Shown here: piece after piece, positions 38,674 to 47,629 of the stretch | Numbering within the stretch: position 1 is the first letter of the stretch | Layout: every line of letters begins with the position of its first letter | Assembly: GCF_030151085.1 (NCBI RefSeq) | Contig: NZ_JASLER010000026.1 | Location: 1 to 49,406 of the forward strand | Length of the DNA stretch: 49,406 bases | Direction: 5' to 3' | Source: Bacteroides sp. | GTDB lineage: Bacteria > Bacteroidota > Bacteroidia > Bacteroidales > Bacteroidaceae | Program-made: the position numbers and the translations under genes | The notes under the pieces: generated by a model | What the model saw: the letters and a program-made list of their open reading frames with translations, nothing else | Told to the model about the DNA's origin: nothing | Database searches by the model: none

Positions 38674-39840
38674 ATGAGTTTAGGGAGTTGGATGAATAAG
38701 ATCCTCATTGATTGGGGAGTTGACCCGAAGTTTGCAAATATGTTTGATGAATCGATTATTGCAGTATTAATGATTATACTGTCGATTGGGCTGGACTATT
38801 TGTGTCAGGCAATATTTGTTGGTGGTATGAGACGTTATACGAAACGATCACCACACACATGGAATACCTTATTAATGAAACGTGGGGTAGTACATCATTC
38901 AATACATATTTTACCTGGAATTTTGATTTACTTCTTATTGCCTTTGGCATTTGTACAGGGTAAAGAAATGCTGGCTATCTTTCAGAAAATATGTGTAGTA
39001 TATATTATTGTAGCGGTACTGTTAACTATCAATGGCTTGCTGCTTGTCATGCTGGATGTATACAATTCAAGGGATAAGCAGAAGAGCCGTCCTATGAAAG
39101 GATTTGTACAGGTACTTCAAGTTATTCTTTTCTTTGTGGGTAGCATTATTATTATAGCAGTATTGATAAATAAGTCTCCAATGAGTTTGTTTGCCGGTTT
39201 AGGTGCTTCGGCAGCCGTCCTAATGTTGATATTTAAAGATAGCATTTTGGGTTTTGTAGCAGGGGTACAATTGTCAGCTAATGACATGCTTCGTATTGGT
39301 GACTGGATTTCCTTGCCTAATGATACTGCTAATGGAACTGTAGAGGAAATCACGTTGAATACGGTAAAAATCAGAAATTGGGATGAAACCATTTCTACTG
39401 TGCCACCATATAACCTGGTGAACAATTCCTTCCAAAACTGGCGTGGTATGCAGGAAAGCGGAGGGCGCCGGGTAAAGAAGAATATATATTTGGATATGAC
39501 CACTCTGAAATTTTGTACGCCCGATTTGCTGGATACTATTCGAAAAGAAGTTCCTCTGATGGCTGACTATCAGCCAGCTGAAGGCGAGGTACCTACCAAT
39601 GCACAACTTTACCGCATCTATATTGAACGCTATTTGTGCAGTCTTACTGTAGTAAATCAGGATATGGATTTAATTCTCAGTCAGCTTGAACCCACCACCT
39701 ATGGAGTACCTATTCAGGTTTATTTCTTTTCACGTAATAAAGTTTGGAAAGAGTACGAACGCATTCAATCTGATATATTTGACCATTTGTTGGTAATGGT
39801 GCAAAAGTTTGATTTAAAACTGTATCAATATTCTGATTAA
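38674..39840 (+). CDS. MscS-family mechanosensitive ion channel
   Basis: A 388-residue inner-membrane channel that opens under membrane tension to release solutes on osmotic downshock. Hydrophobic helices lie at about residues 25-45, 70-90, 95-120 and 150-190. The pore-lining helix is FAGLGASAAVLMLIFKDSIL, and the beta domain contains RIGDWISLPNDTANGTVEEI and TVKIRNWDETISTVPPYNLV, both typical. The C-terminal part is longer than E. coli MscS, like YbdG-type members. The ATG at 38674 (MSLGSWMN) is preferred to an earlier in-frame TTT-rich extension inside the terminator region. It is probably transcribed alone. Confidence 0.9.
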   Translation: MSLGSWMNKILIDWGVDPKFANMFDESIIAVLMIILSIGLDYLCQAIFVGGMRRYTKRSPHTWNTLLMKRGVVHHSIHILPGILIYFLLPLAFVQGKEMLAIFQKICVVYIIVAVLLTINGLLLVMLDVYNSRDKQKSRPMKGFVQVLQVILFFVGSIIIIAVLINKSPMSLFAGLGASAAVLMLIFKDSILGFVAGVQLSANDMLRIGDWISLPNDTANGTVEEITLNTVKIRNWDETISTVPPYNLVNNSFQNWRGMQESGGRRVKKNIYLDMTTLKFCTPDLLDTIRKEVPLMADYQPAEGEVPTNAQLYRIYIERYLCSLTVVNQDMDLILSQLEPTTYGVPIQVYFFSRNKVWKEYERIQSDIFDHLLVMVQKFDLKLYQYSD

Positions 39841-39905
39841 ATTATGTTTCGTAACTAGCCTGCACCTTTTTTCCCCTTTTTGAGTTAAAATATAGATTAA
39901 ATGTC

Positions 39906-39913
39906 TAATTTTG
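39906..39913 (+). promoter_or_regulatory. Probable -7 box of the histidine kinase gene
   Basis: TAATTTTG matches TAnnTTTG, 25 bases before the ATG at 39938. TTTG at 39879-39882 lies 23 bases upstream, slightly beyond the usual 19-21. Confidence 0.45.
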
Positions 39914-39937
39914 CTCCCTGTCATTAATTTGATAGAA

Positions 39938-41986
39938 ATGAAAATTCTATTACTTCTTTTTATTATACTTTTTTATTCGTCTTCAACCTTGTCTAATAAT
40001 GTGCAGGCAGATAGTTTGAAGGCGGTATTTGTTCATGCAAAAACGCAAAAAGAACGAATGTCCGCCTGTTTGAATCTTGATAATTATTACAGAAATTATC
40101 TTTTTATAGATTCTTTGCCACTAACCCGAGTCCTGCTTGAAGAAGGCATAAAGGCAAAAGATGAATATATTATTTCTGATGCGTTACGTAAACTTGTGAT
40201 GTCGATCAATCGTAAAAAGCGAGTGCTGACTAACGATTCAGTTATTTACTATCTAAATTTGGCCAATGAAGTTTTGACCGGAGAGCGCAAACGGAGTTTT
40301 ATTGCAGAAGTCCGTTTGAGGCATATCCGCTCGATAGCCGACTGGACAGAAGATGAAAACCAGGTTATTGAACAACTGTCTGCAAAATATAACAATTCTA
40401 ATGAAAATCCTGAAGATATCTATTTTCAGATAGAACGTAACTATGCATTGGGAATGGCAGCTGCTTTGGGTATTTCGAACAATGGAGTAGATACTTATAA
40501 GAATGCGTTGCGCTATTTTGAACGCTTGTTTGAGCTCATACAAAAAGTACCTGTTAAATATGGAGCTGAGATTCTTTTTTGGGTGAATGAAAATATTTAT
40601 ATAGGCTATATCAACTCAAAAGAAAATACCAAAGTAGTGGCCTTCCTTGAAAAAATGATGGATATTCTTGAGCGATATCAAGAACTTCCTGAGGTAAAGG
40701 CAGATATTTATCAGAACTTTGAATATGCTAATGCACTTTATAATGAAGGATTATCTCGCTTTCCGACAATAGTTGGGTATCAAAAAGCATTAGATTGTTT
40801 GAAAAAAGCGGAGGTGATGCTTCGTCAGAGAAATAATTTGTTGTCTTTCTATTTTACTATAAAGGGGTTTTATGAAGATATGAATGATTATAAAATGATT
40901 ATTCTTTATGGAGATTCGATTATCGATTCTATAAATAATGATAATACTCCTACCACATACTCTGTTTGTGCTAGTGTATATAAGGATCAAGCTGAAAGTT
41001 ATGCTGCTTTGAAGAATTACAAAAAAGCTTATGAATTGATGTTGGCGAACAGTGAATTGCAAGAAAAAATAACAAATGAAGAGTCACAACAACTTCGTGC
41101 AGACATGGATGCCCGTTATGATTTGGGTCATCTTGAACTGGAAAAAGAAAAGCTAACCTCACGAAACCGACAGATTGCCTTCTTTTCCATCCTTTTTGTA
41201 TTTGTACTTTCTGTTGCATGGGGAATCAGTCAACGTTTTCATTTGAATAAGCTAAAGCGGATGCAGAAGAAATTGATGGAATCGAATGATGAAGTCATCC
41301 GGCAGAGTGAGAAGGCTCAAGAGAGTGAGAAAATGAAAACGGCTTTTATCAATTCAATGTGCCATGAGATTCGTACTCCGCTTAATGCTATAAATGGATT
41401 TAGCAGCCTGTTACTGGACGAAACGATAGATGCCGAATGCAAACATGAGTTTCCTGAATTGATTCAGAGTAACACGGACTTGTTGACTGGACTTTTGAAT
41501 GATTTATTGGAGGTGTCCAACTTGAGTAGTTCAGTAGAAGAACTTCCAACAGCTCAGGCTGATATTCTGGAGATTTTCACTGAGGAGATGCGAAAGCTGA
41601 AGTCTACTAGCGGTAAAGACAGTATTCATTATTGTTTAGATGTAGCGGATGACTGCCATGAAATTCGAACGAATGTAATTTATCTCTCGCAAACCATTGC
41701 CCATTTGCTGAGTAATGCTAATAAATTTACGGAAAGTGGACAAATAACCTTAAGTTGTCACAAGGATAAGAATGGAAAATTGGAAATGAGAGTGACAGAT
41801 ACAGGTGTTGGAATTCCTGTTGACAAGCAAGAATGGGTGTTTGACCGTTTTACTAAGATAGATGACTTTAAACCAGGAAATGGTTTGGGACTTTATATTA
41901 GTCGGTTGATTGTTACGCGACTTGGTGGAACTATCCATATCGATAGTGGTTATACCGATGGTACAAGCTTTGTTATTAATATATGA
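39938..41986 (+). CDS. TPR-containing sensor histidine kinase
   Basis: A 682-residue sensor kinase. After a signal sequence (about 1-24) comes a periplasmic helical TPR-like sensor (to about 405), one membrane helix (about 412-430; FFSILFVFVLSVAWGI) and a coiled stretch. The phosphorylated residue is His476 in FINSMCHEIRTPLNAINGFS. The ATPase part shows HLLSNANKFTESG (N box), VTDTGVGIP (G1) and GNGLGLYIS (G2). No receiver or HTH domain is fused and no response regulator is adjacent, so the partner is unknown. Start at 39938 (MKILLLLF) keeps the signal peptide. It overlaps the convergent nuclease-family gene by 11 bases. Confidence 0.88.
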   Translation: MKILLLLFIILFYSSSTLSNNVQADSLKAVFVHAKTQKERMSACLNLDNYYRNYLFIDSLPLTRVLLEEGIKAKDEYIISDALRKLVMSINRKKRVLTNDSVIYYLNLANEVLTGERKRSFIAEVRLRHIRSIADWTEDENQVIEQLSAKYNNSNENPEDIYFQIERNYALGMAAALGISNNGVDTYKNALRYFERLFELIQKVPVKYGAEILFWVNENIYIGYINSKENTKVVAFLEKMMDILERYQELPEVKADIYQNFEYANALYNEGLSRFPTIVGYQKALDCLKKAEVMLRQRNNLLSFYFTIKGFYEDMNDYKMIILYGDSIIDSINNDNTPTTYSVCASVYKDQAESYAALKNYKKAYELMLANSELQEKITNEESQQLRADMDARYDLGHLELEKEKLTSRNRQIAFFSILFVFVLSVAWGISQRFHLNKLKRMQKKLMESNDEVIRQSEKAQESEKMKTAFINSMCHEIRTPLNAINGFSSLLLDETIDAECKHEFPELIQSNTDLLTGLLNDLLEVSNLSSSVEELPTAQADILEIFTEEMRKLKSTSGKDSIHYCLDVADDCHEIRTNVIYLSQTIAHLLSNANKFTESGQITLSCHKDKNGKLEMRVTDTGVGIPVDKQEWVFDRFTKIDDFKPGNGLGLYISRLIVTRLGGTIHIDSGYTDGTSFVINI

Positions 41987-43028
41987 GTCTGAAGTCAGCC
42001 CATACTGGAAGGTGATCGCTATACCCTTTCTGGTATTTCATTCCATAAAAAGTGCGGAAAGGTTGTTTGCCTCCATACTTTTTGTCTTCGGTTAGTAGAA
42101 AGGGAAGACTAAATACATCTGCATTTGCTTCATTGGTATAAAGCGGCGAATCTTCTTTCAAAAGATCCCCGCAAACTATAATATGGTCCAGTAGCCCCCA
42201 TTCTCCCTGAAACTTGTAGCTACCAAAACTCTTTTGTGTATTGGCTCTCCTGGCTAACAGATGGTATAAACTATTTCTGTGTATAGAATTCTGAATGGCA
42301 GGCGGGGCTTCTGCCTTTAATATCTGCTGTATGGATTTATTGTTTGGATAATCATTGAAATCACCTAAGATTAGGATTTGCGAATGATTGCGTACCTGAT
42401 AAATACTATCAACTGCCTCTTTTAATCTTTTTGCCGCCAATATTCTGTATGGTTCAGATATTTTGGCACCACCTGATCTGGATGGAAGATGGGCAACAAA
42501 AACATCCAGAGTATCTTTGTTTAATATCATGCCACAGACGTGAAGAATGTCTCGCGTAGGGCGACTATTCTTATTGGGTTTATCTATCGGCAAACTTTGG
42601 TATGAAATTAATTTGAAAAGACTTCGTTGATATAGTAATGCCACATCAATGCCGCGTTCATCGGGTGATTGCGTCATTACGTATCGATAATCAGCTTCCC
42701 TTAATATGGAATACCGGGTAAGGTCGTGCATGACACTGTCATTTTCTACTTCACATAGGGCAACTAATGCAGGTGGAGCCCATCCGCCAATTGCGGTAAT
42801 GACTCGTGCTATATTATCGAGTTTCTTCTTGTATTTTGTATAATTCCAATGACGTAAAGCATCAGGCAGGAACTCATAATCATTCTTCAGACTATCATGC
42901 CGGCAATCGAACAAGTTCTCTACATTATAGCTTGCTATGCGGAAAGTGAGGGTATCTTTTTTCTCTTGCCCGTACATTGTATAGAAGTACGGGCAGAGAA
43001 AAAGATATATAATAAGGAATAACTTCAT
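41976..43028 (-). CDS. Endonuclease/exonuclease/phosphatase family protein
   Basis: An exported EEP-fold phosphodiesterase or nuclease of 350 residues. The N-terminus is a signal peptide (about 1-21, LFLIIYLFLCPYFYTMYG). Motifs are ASYNVENLFD, LVALCEVENDSV (metal Glu), FVAHLPSRSGG, LILGDFNDYPNN and the C-terminal YSDHLPVWADF with its catalytic His. It is probably surface or periplasmic, acting on DNA, RNA or a phosphoester. The chosen ATG at 43028 shares one base with the pepD stop (TAATG), so the pair is translationally coupled. An upstream in-frame Met would only lie within pepD. The 3' end overlaps the kinase gene by 11 bases. Confidence 0.86.
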   Translation of the reverse strand: MKLFLIIYLFLCPYFYTMYGQEKKDTLTFRIASYNVENLFDCRHDSLKNDYEFLPDALRHWNYTKYKKKLDNIARVITAIGGWAPPALVALCEVENDSVMHDLTRYSILREADYRYVMTQSPDERGIDVALLYQRSLFKLISYQSLPIDKPNKNSRPTRDILHVCGMILNKDTLDVFVAHLPSRSGGAKISEPYRILAAKRLKEAVDSIYQVRNHSQILILGDFNDYPNNKSIQQILKAEAPPAIQNSIHRNSLYHLLARRANTQKSFGSYKFQGEWGLLDHIIVCGDLLKEDSPLYTNEANADVFSLPFLLTEDKKYGGKQPFRTFYGMKYQKGYSDHLPVWADFRLIY

Positions 43029-44488
43029 TATTTGTTGGCAGGGACATGCTTCAGGATATCCAGCAAATGCTTCCAGAATTTTTCTACGGTAGGAATAAGC
43101 ATACGTTCGTCGGGAGAGTGTACTCCTTGCAGGGTAGGACCAAAGGAAATCATATCCAGCGCGGGATATTTGTCGAGGAACAATCCACATTCCAAACCGG
43201 CATGGATAGCTTTTACTTTAGCATCTACACCAAACAGGCGTTTGTAGGATTCTGCTGCTATTTCCAGAATTTCAGAATGGGGGTTAGGCTTCCAACCCGG
43301 ATAACCGTCTCCAAAGGTTACTTTGGCACCTGCCATTTCAAATACGGTGCGTACCATGTTCGCAATATCTTGTTTGGAAGAGGAGATAGAACTACGCTGG
43401 CTGGTTTCAAGACGGATGATGTTGCCCGGTTTCATCTTGACGGAAGCCATATTTGTGGAAGTCTCCACTAATCCGGGAATATCCTGACTCATGGCGAATA
43501 CTCCATGAGGTACGGCATAGAGAGCTTGCAATAAATGTTTGGTGGTATCTTTGTCGATAGCTTTCTGACGGGCGTTCTCTGATTCCAATATGAATTGTAA
43601 ATCTGGATCTACTACGGCATATTCTGCTTCTACTTCAGCTGCGAAGATGTTAAGATCGGTGCGCAGGGCATGTTTATCAGCATCCGGTATGGCAATGATT
43701 GCGTAGGCTTCGCGGGCAATGGCATTGCGTAAGTTGCCACCATCTATTTCGCAAAGATACATATCATACTTATTGAAAGTCTGGCTGAGGAAGCGGTTTA
43801 GTATTTTGTTGGCATTGCCGCGTCCTAGATGGATATCACCACCTGAGTGACCACCTTTCAATCCTTTTACTTGTACTTTGCAGAAGAAATAACCTGCGGG
43901 TACATCTACTTCTTTGTATGTAAATTCGGCAACAGAATCTATGCCGCCGGCACAACCGATAAATATTTCTCCTTCGTCTTCGGAGTCGAGGTTCAGGAGG
44001 ATATCTGCATTCATAAAACCTTCTTTCAAGGCGAATGCACCGGTCAGTCCGGTTTCTTCATCTATTGTGAACAGACATTCCAACGGACCATGTTCAATGG
44101 TATCATCGGCAAGGATGGCCAGTTCGGTAGCTACACCTATACCATTGTCGGCACCCAGAGTGGTACCTTTGGCTTTCAGCCATTCACCGTCTATCTCTGT
44201 TTCAATAGGATCTGTAAGGAAATCATGCTTTACATCGTTATTCTTTTCGCAAACCATATCGACATGCGATTGGAGTACAACTGTTTTACGATTTTCCATA
44301 CCCGGAGTAGCAGGCTTTTTCATCAGTACATTGCCTACCTCGTCGGTCAAGGTTTCCAACTTATGTTTTTCTCCAAACGCTTTTAAATAAGCAATAATCT
44401 TCTCTTCCTTCTTTGAAGGACGAGGAACCTGGCAGATTTCTTCAAAAAAATGAAATACGCCAGCCGGTTTTAAATCTTTCTTTTCCAT
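43028..44488 (-). CDS. pepD: Aminoacyl-histidine dipeptidase (PepD, M20 family)
   Basis: A 486-residue zinc dipeptidase that cuts Xaa-His and other dipeptides in the cytoplasm. Metal and catalytic elements are VVLQSHVDMVCEKN (His and Asp ligands), GADNGIGVA, FTIDEETGLTGAFALKEG (general base Glu), LLNLDSEDEGEI and, near the end, IHAGLECGLF and SFGPTLQGVHSPDE. The domain order, with an inserted dimerisation lobe at about 205-385, matches PepD of the M20 family. I chose the ATG at 44488 (MEKKDLKPAG); an upstream ATG at 44563 would add 25 residues rich in Lys, Arg and Trp that are not typical. Confidence 0.94.
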   Translation of the reverse strand: MEKKDLKPAGVFHFFEEICQVPRPSKKEEKIIAYLKAFGEKHKLETLTDEVGNVLMKKPATPGMENRKTVVLQSHVDMVCEKNNDVKHDFLTDPIETEIDGEWLKAKGTTLGADNGIGVATELAILADDTIEHGPLECLFTIDEETGLTGAFALKEGFMNADILLNLDSEDEGEIFIGCAGGIDSVAEFTYKEVDVPAGYFFCKVQVKGLKGGHSGGDIHLGRGNANKILNRFLSQTFNKYDMYLCEIDGGNLRNAIAREAYAIIAIPDADKHALRTDLNIFAAEVEAEYAVVDPDLQFILESENARQKAIDKDTTKHLLQALYAVPHGVFAMSQDIPGLVETSTNMASVKMKPGNIIRLETSQRSSISSSKQDIANMVRTVFEMAGAKVTFGDGYPGWKPNPHSEILEIAAESYKRLFGVDAKVKAIHAGLECGLFLDKYPALDMISFGPTLQGVHSPDERMLIPTVEKFWKHLLDILKHVPANK

Positions 44489-44666
44489 ATATAATGATTT
44501 ATTGGTAGCCCAACACCATCGTTGAGTAGCCTTAATTTTCAATTTTCGATTCTCAATACTCATTGATTTAACCTGTCAATACTAAATATAGTTAAAACGA
44601 TTGACTATTTTATTTCCCTTTCTCTTTTTTTAGAGTAAAAAAGGCTAGTTAGTCCAACCAAAGCCC

Positions 44667-44674
44667 TATATTTG
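44667..44674 (+). promoter_or_regulatory. Probable -7 box of the small membrane protein/OmpH unit
   Basis: TATATTTG matches TAnnTTTG, giving a leader of roughly 80 bases before the ATG at 44763. In the opposite direction, TAAATATA at 44583-44590 reads TATATTTA, an imperfect box for pepD. The rest of the 274 bases between the divergent genes shows nothing clear. Confidence 0.45.
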
Positions 44675-44762
44675 CACACACAAAAATAGTGTAAATCGAA
44701 TGCAAATGAAAATTTATTTTCGCTTTTGCTGAGATGCTACCTATTTTCATATAACAAAATTA

Positions 44763-45002
44763 ATGGAAATGCTCGATACAGTATTGATAACTTTGTTAAT
44801 AGTTGCTATTTGCGTTCTTTTATTGGGTTTGAAGATCTTTTTTGTAAAAGGAGGCAAGTTCCCTAACGGTCATGTTAGTGGTAACAAAGCAATGCGTGAT
44901 AAAGGAATTAGTTGTGCACAATCACAAGATAGGGAAGCACAAAATAAATCTCGTTTCTCCATTGATGAGTTGGAAAAGACCTTAAACGATAGTATGAATT
45001 AA
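44763..45002 (+). CDS. Small single-helix membrane protein
   Basis: A 79-residue protein with one N-terminal membrane helix (about 6-28; VLITLLIVAICVLLLGLKIF) followed by a conserved-looking cytoplasmic segment, VKGGKFPNGHVSGNKAMRDK, with a Cys in GISCAQSQDRE. The tail is charged. I do not know a function. It lies 29 bases before the OmpH-like gene, and the shared promoter suggests an envelope role. A faint likeness to small NqrM-type proteins (a helix plus a Gly/Cys segment) is not strong enough for a call. Confidence 0.68.
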   Translation: MEMLDTVLITLLIVAICVLLLGLKIFFVKGGKFPNGHVSGNKAMRDKGISCAQSQDREAQNKSRFSIDELEKTLNDSMN

Positions 45003-45031
45003 CTATATTAAAAATAATATTTTATCAAATT

Positions 45032-45634
45032 ATGAAGAGATTAAACTACCTCATGAACGGTTTGGCTGCTCTTGCTCTAATCGTTTTATTTTCTCAATGT
45101 GCCGGTAAAACTGATAATCAGACGACAAATGCTCCTGCACAGGGCGGTGAATTATCTGGAATGAAAATTGCATACGTTGAGATAGATACGCTATTGGCTA
45201 AATACAATTTCTGTGTAGATTTGAATGAAGCTATGGTAAAGAAGAGCGAGAATGTTCGTTTGACGCTGAACCAGAGAGCAGGTGATTTAGACAAACAGAA
45301 GCAGGAATTCCAGACAAAAGCTCAGAATAACGCTTACCTCACTCAAGAGAGAGCACAACAGGAATACAACCGTATCGCTAAGTTGGAACAAGACCTACAG
45401 GCATTAAGTCAGAAATTGCAGGCTGAGTTGATGAGCGAAAACGAAAAGAACAGTTTGCAGTTGCGCGACTCTATTAATTCTTTCTTGAAAGAATATAATA
45501 AGACAAAAGGTTATAGCATGATCATCAGTAACACTGGTTTTGATAACTTGTTGTATGCTGATAGCTGTTATAACATTACTAGAGAAATTCTGGAAGGCCT
45601 GAATGCAAGATATTCTTCTCCGGCTAAAAAGTAA
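45032..45634 (+). CDS. OmpH/Skp-like periplasmic chaperone lipoprotein
   Basis: A 200-residue OmpH-family protein. The signal peptide ends in a lipobox (VLFSQC, Cys23), so unlike classical soluble Skp it should be lipid anchored. GMKIAYVEIDTLLAKYNFCV begins the small beta body (about residues 43-62), and residues about 70-150 form the long coiled tentacle rich in Gln and Lys (DLDKQKQEFQTKAQNNAY). YSMIISNTGFDNLLYAD completes the body strands. Skp-like proteins hold outer-membrane barrels during periplasmic transit. A strong terminator follows. Confidence 0.86.
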   Translation: MKRLNYLMNGLAALALIVLFSQCAGKTDNQTTNAPAQGGELSGMKIAYVEIDTLLAKYNFCVDLNEAMVKKSENVRLTLNQRAGDLDKQKQEFQTKAQNNAYLTQERAQQEYNRIAKLEQDLQALSQKLQAELMSENEKNSLQLRDSINSFLKEYNKTKGYSMIISNTGFDNLLYADSCYNITREILEGLNARYSSPAKK

Positions 45635-45653
45635 CAGAGGATATAATAAAAAG

Positions 45654-45699
45654 AATAGAGGTTATCTCAAAATTGAAATGAGATAACCTCTATTTTTTT
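45654..45699. terminator. Bidirectional terminator between the OmpH-like and NlpE-like genes
   Basis: Arms 45654-45669 and 45679-45694 form a stem of about 16 bp (core AGAGGTTATCTCA with TGAGATAACCTCT), with a T7 run at 45693-45699 on the plus strand and an A-rich, partly T-rich complement for the minus strand. It serves two convergent genes. Confidence 0.88.
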
Positions 45700-45713
45700 A
45701 TACCAAGTTCTGA

Positions 45714-46190
45714 TTATTTCACCTGGATAATATCATAGTTCAAGTCGCTGACAGCTTCTTGCAAGCTATCGTTAACCAGACGCAAGGTAGTATCGTTAAC
45801 TACAACAAAGTATACAGGAGCGTCGCCATTGCTAGGAGTCAACTTGTAAGCTGTCTTCTTGTTCTTGTTAACGTCTTTCTGAATTACTTCTTTCTTTCCT
45901 TTGGAAGTGAAGCTCTTGTTCTTGCCGGCACCTTCTGCATCCAAGTAAGTAGTTACCAGTGTATAACCGCTTTCTCCGTTAGGGCCAACGCTATCTACAC
46001 TCAATACATATTGAATACCAGGACCGTCAGCAGCAGGAAGAATACCTTCGTAAACGGCTACGGCAGAAGAGTCATTTCCTGCAACAGCCATTACACCCTC
46101 ATCCATGGCGGAGTCATTGCTTTGAGTTCCTTTTGATTGGCAGGATACCAATGCAGCAGCGATTGCTGCAATCATCATTACTTTTTTCAT
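45714..46190 (-). CDS. NlpE-like envelope lipoprotein
   Basis: A 158-residue lipoprotein (signal peptide with LVSC, Cys17). Residues about 47-140 resemble the NlpE N-terminal domain, a beta-barrel lipoprotein that senses surface contact and copper in enterobacteria: VYEGILPAADGPGIQYVLSV, GYTLVTTYLDAEG, APVYFVVVNDTTLRLVND. Where NlpE has LPCADCPGI, this protein has LPAADGPGI, lacking both cysteines, so disulfide or copper roles are unlikely. Residues 18-45 are a polar linker. It converges with the OmpH-like gene through a shared terminator and is 46 bases after the CNNM-type gene stop on the same strand. Confidence 0.75.
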   Translation of the reverse strand: MKKVMMIAAIAAALVSCQSKGTQSNDSAMDEGVMAVAGNDSSAVAVYEGILPAADGPGIQYVLSVDSVGPNGESGYTLVTTYLDAEGAGKNKSFTSKGKKEVIQKDVNKNKKTAYKLTPSNGDAPVYFVVVNDTTLRLVNDSLQEAVSDLNYDIIQVK

Positions 46191-46236
46191 TGCTTTAAAA
46201 ATGGTTTAAGTTAATATAAAAAGACGCCCGTTAGCG

Positions 46237-47532
46237 TTATTTTTCTTTGTCTTCTCTTTTTATGACGAGCAACTTGTCCACTCTACCACGGTCCATATCT
46301 ACAATTTCGAAGTCCAGATTCTTATAGGAGAACAAGTCTCCGGCTTTCGGTACCCGTCCTATAAGGAACATGGCAAGACCGCTGAGGGTGGTGAAGTCCT
46401 CTTCCTTCAGGTCATCATAGCTCAATATGCCCATCGTTTCCATAAAGTCATCCAAATTCATGGAAGCTTCTACAAGCATTGAACCATCCTGCCGGGTAAC
46501 TATTTCTTCTTCTTCTGTTTCATTCTCGTCAAGAATGTCTCCGAAGATGCTTTCTGTCAAATCATGCAGGGTGATGATCCCCTCTGTATTTCCATACTCA
46601 TCTACAACAACTCCGAACTTATTTTTGTTCTTCTTGAATAGCTCTAAAACTTTTTTTGCATATAAACTTTCTGGAATAAACAAAGGAGGACGGGCTATAT
46701 TACGTAAGTTAAAGGGCTGCTCGTCACCTGACATCAGTATAATATCTTTTACCGAAACGACTCCGAAAATTTCGTCTTTTCCTTTTTCTATCAGTAGGTA
46801 ATTGCTGAAGTTATGTTCACGGATGATGTGTAGTATATCTTCCTGAGTATCGGAAGTATGCAATACTATGAGGTCGCGCCGGTGAGTCATCAGGTCATTG
46901 GCACGTTTGTCCGAGAAACGGAATACGTCTCGTAGCATCTCTGTTTCATCCTTGTCGATAACACCTTGTTCCGAACTTTGATGTAGAATCATTTTCAGTT
47001 CGTCTTGTGTCATTTGGCGTTCTTCGCCATTATTCAATCCAATAATCTTGTTCATTAACTTTGTAGAAGCACTGAGCAGACATACGAATGGATAGGAAAT
47101 CTTGGTCAGCACAATCATAAAAGGGCTGAGCATGGTAGCCCACTTTTCAGGATTACTCAATGCCATAGACTTGGGCACTAATTCACCGATGATAAGTGAG
47201 AGGTAGGTAATGATAGCCACTACAGTAACCATGGCAAGGGTATCGGCGTATGCTGCCGCACCGGGAATCATAAGGAATAGTGGTTTTACATCATCAGAAA
47301 TGGTGGCTCCACCGTATGCACCCGATATGATACCTATTAATGTAATACCGATTTGAATGGTGGAGAGAAACTTTTCCGGTTCTTCCAATTGTTTTAGTAC
47401 TCCTTTGGCTCTTTTGTTTCCTTTGCCGGCAATCGTTTCGAGGCGTGCTTTACTGGACGATACCAAAGCTATTTCATACATGGCGAAGATACCGTTCAAT
47501 ACAAGTAAAAGTAGAATAATAATAAATTCCAT
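46237..47532 (-). CDS. CNNM/CorC-type hemolysin-family membrane protein
   Basis: A 431-residue inner-membrane protein. Residues 1 to about 190 are the DUF21 (CNNM) transmembrane domain (MYEIALVSSSKARLETIAGKG, GIISGAYGGATISDDVKPLF). Two CBS repeats follow (about 210-330; LMTHRRDLIVLHTS, FGVVVDEYGNTEGIITLHD), and a CorC_HlyC domain ends the protein (about 340-431; LVEASMNLDDFMETMG, DLFSYKNLDFEIVDMDRGRV). Family members are implicated in magnesium or cobalt efflux; the hemolysin name is historical. A TAnnTTTG box lies 27 bases upstream on its strand. Confidence 0.92.
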   Translation of the reverse strand: MEFIIILLLLVLNGIFAMYEIALVSSSKARLETIAGKGNKRAKGVLKQLEEPEKFLSTIQIGITLIGIISGAYGGATISDDVKPLFLMIPGAAAYADTLAMVTVVAIITYLSLIIGELVPKSMALSNPEKWATMLSPFMIVLTKISYPFVCLLSASTKLMNKIIGLNNGEERQMTQDELKMILHQSSEQGVIDKDETEMLRDVFRFSDKRANDLMTHRRDLIVLHTSDTQEDILHIIREHNFSNYLLIEKGKDEIFGVVSVKDIILMSGDEQPFNLRNIARPPLFIPESLYAKKVLELFKKNKNKFGVVVDEYGNTEGIITLHDLTESIFGDILDENETEEEEIVTRQDGSMLVEASMNLDDFMETMGILSYDDLKEEDFTTLSGLAMFLIGRVPKAGDLFSYKNLDFEIVDMDRGRVDKLLVIKREDKEK

Positions 47533-47558
47533 AGTAGGATTTCGAATAGTTTATGTTG

Positions 47559-47566
47559 CAAAGATA
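47559..47566 (-). promoter_or_regulatory. Probable -7 box of the CNNM-type gene
   Basis: CAAAGATA read on the minus strand is TATCTTTG, an exact TAnnTTTG match, 27 bases from the ATG at 47532. No TTG is seen at the right distance. On the plus strand, TTGCCCCCC (47594-47602) echoes the -33 region of the porin operon (13497), but no -7 box follows for the esterase. Confidence 0.45.
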
Positions 47567-47629
47567 ATGTTTTTTCAGTATTTATTATTAATATTGCCCC
47601 CCGTTAGAAAAAATAAAACAACGAAAAAC

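Noticed and set aside
43914..44390. Ser/Pro-rich frame antisense to pepD
   Set aside because: PepD catalytic motifs are intact on the minus strand.
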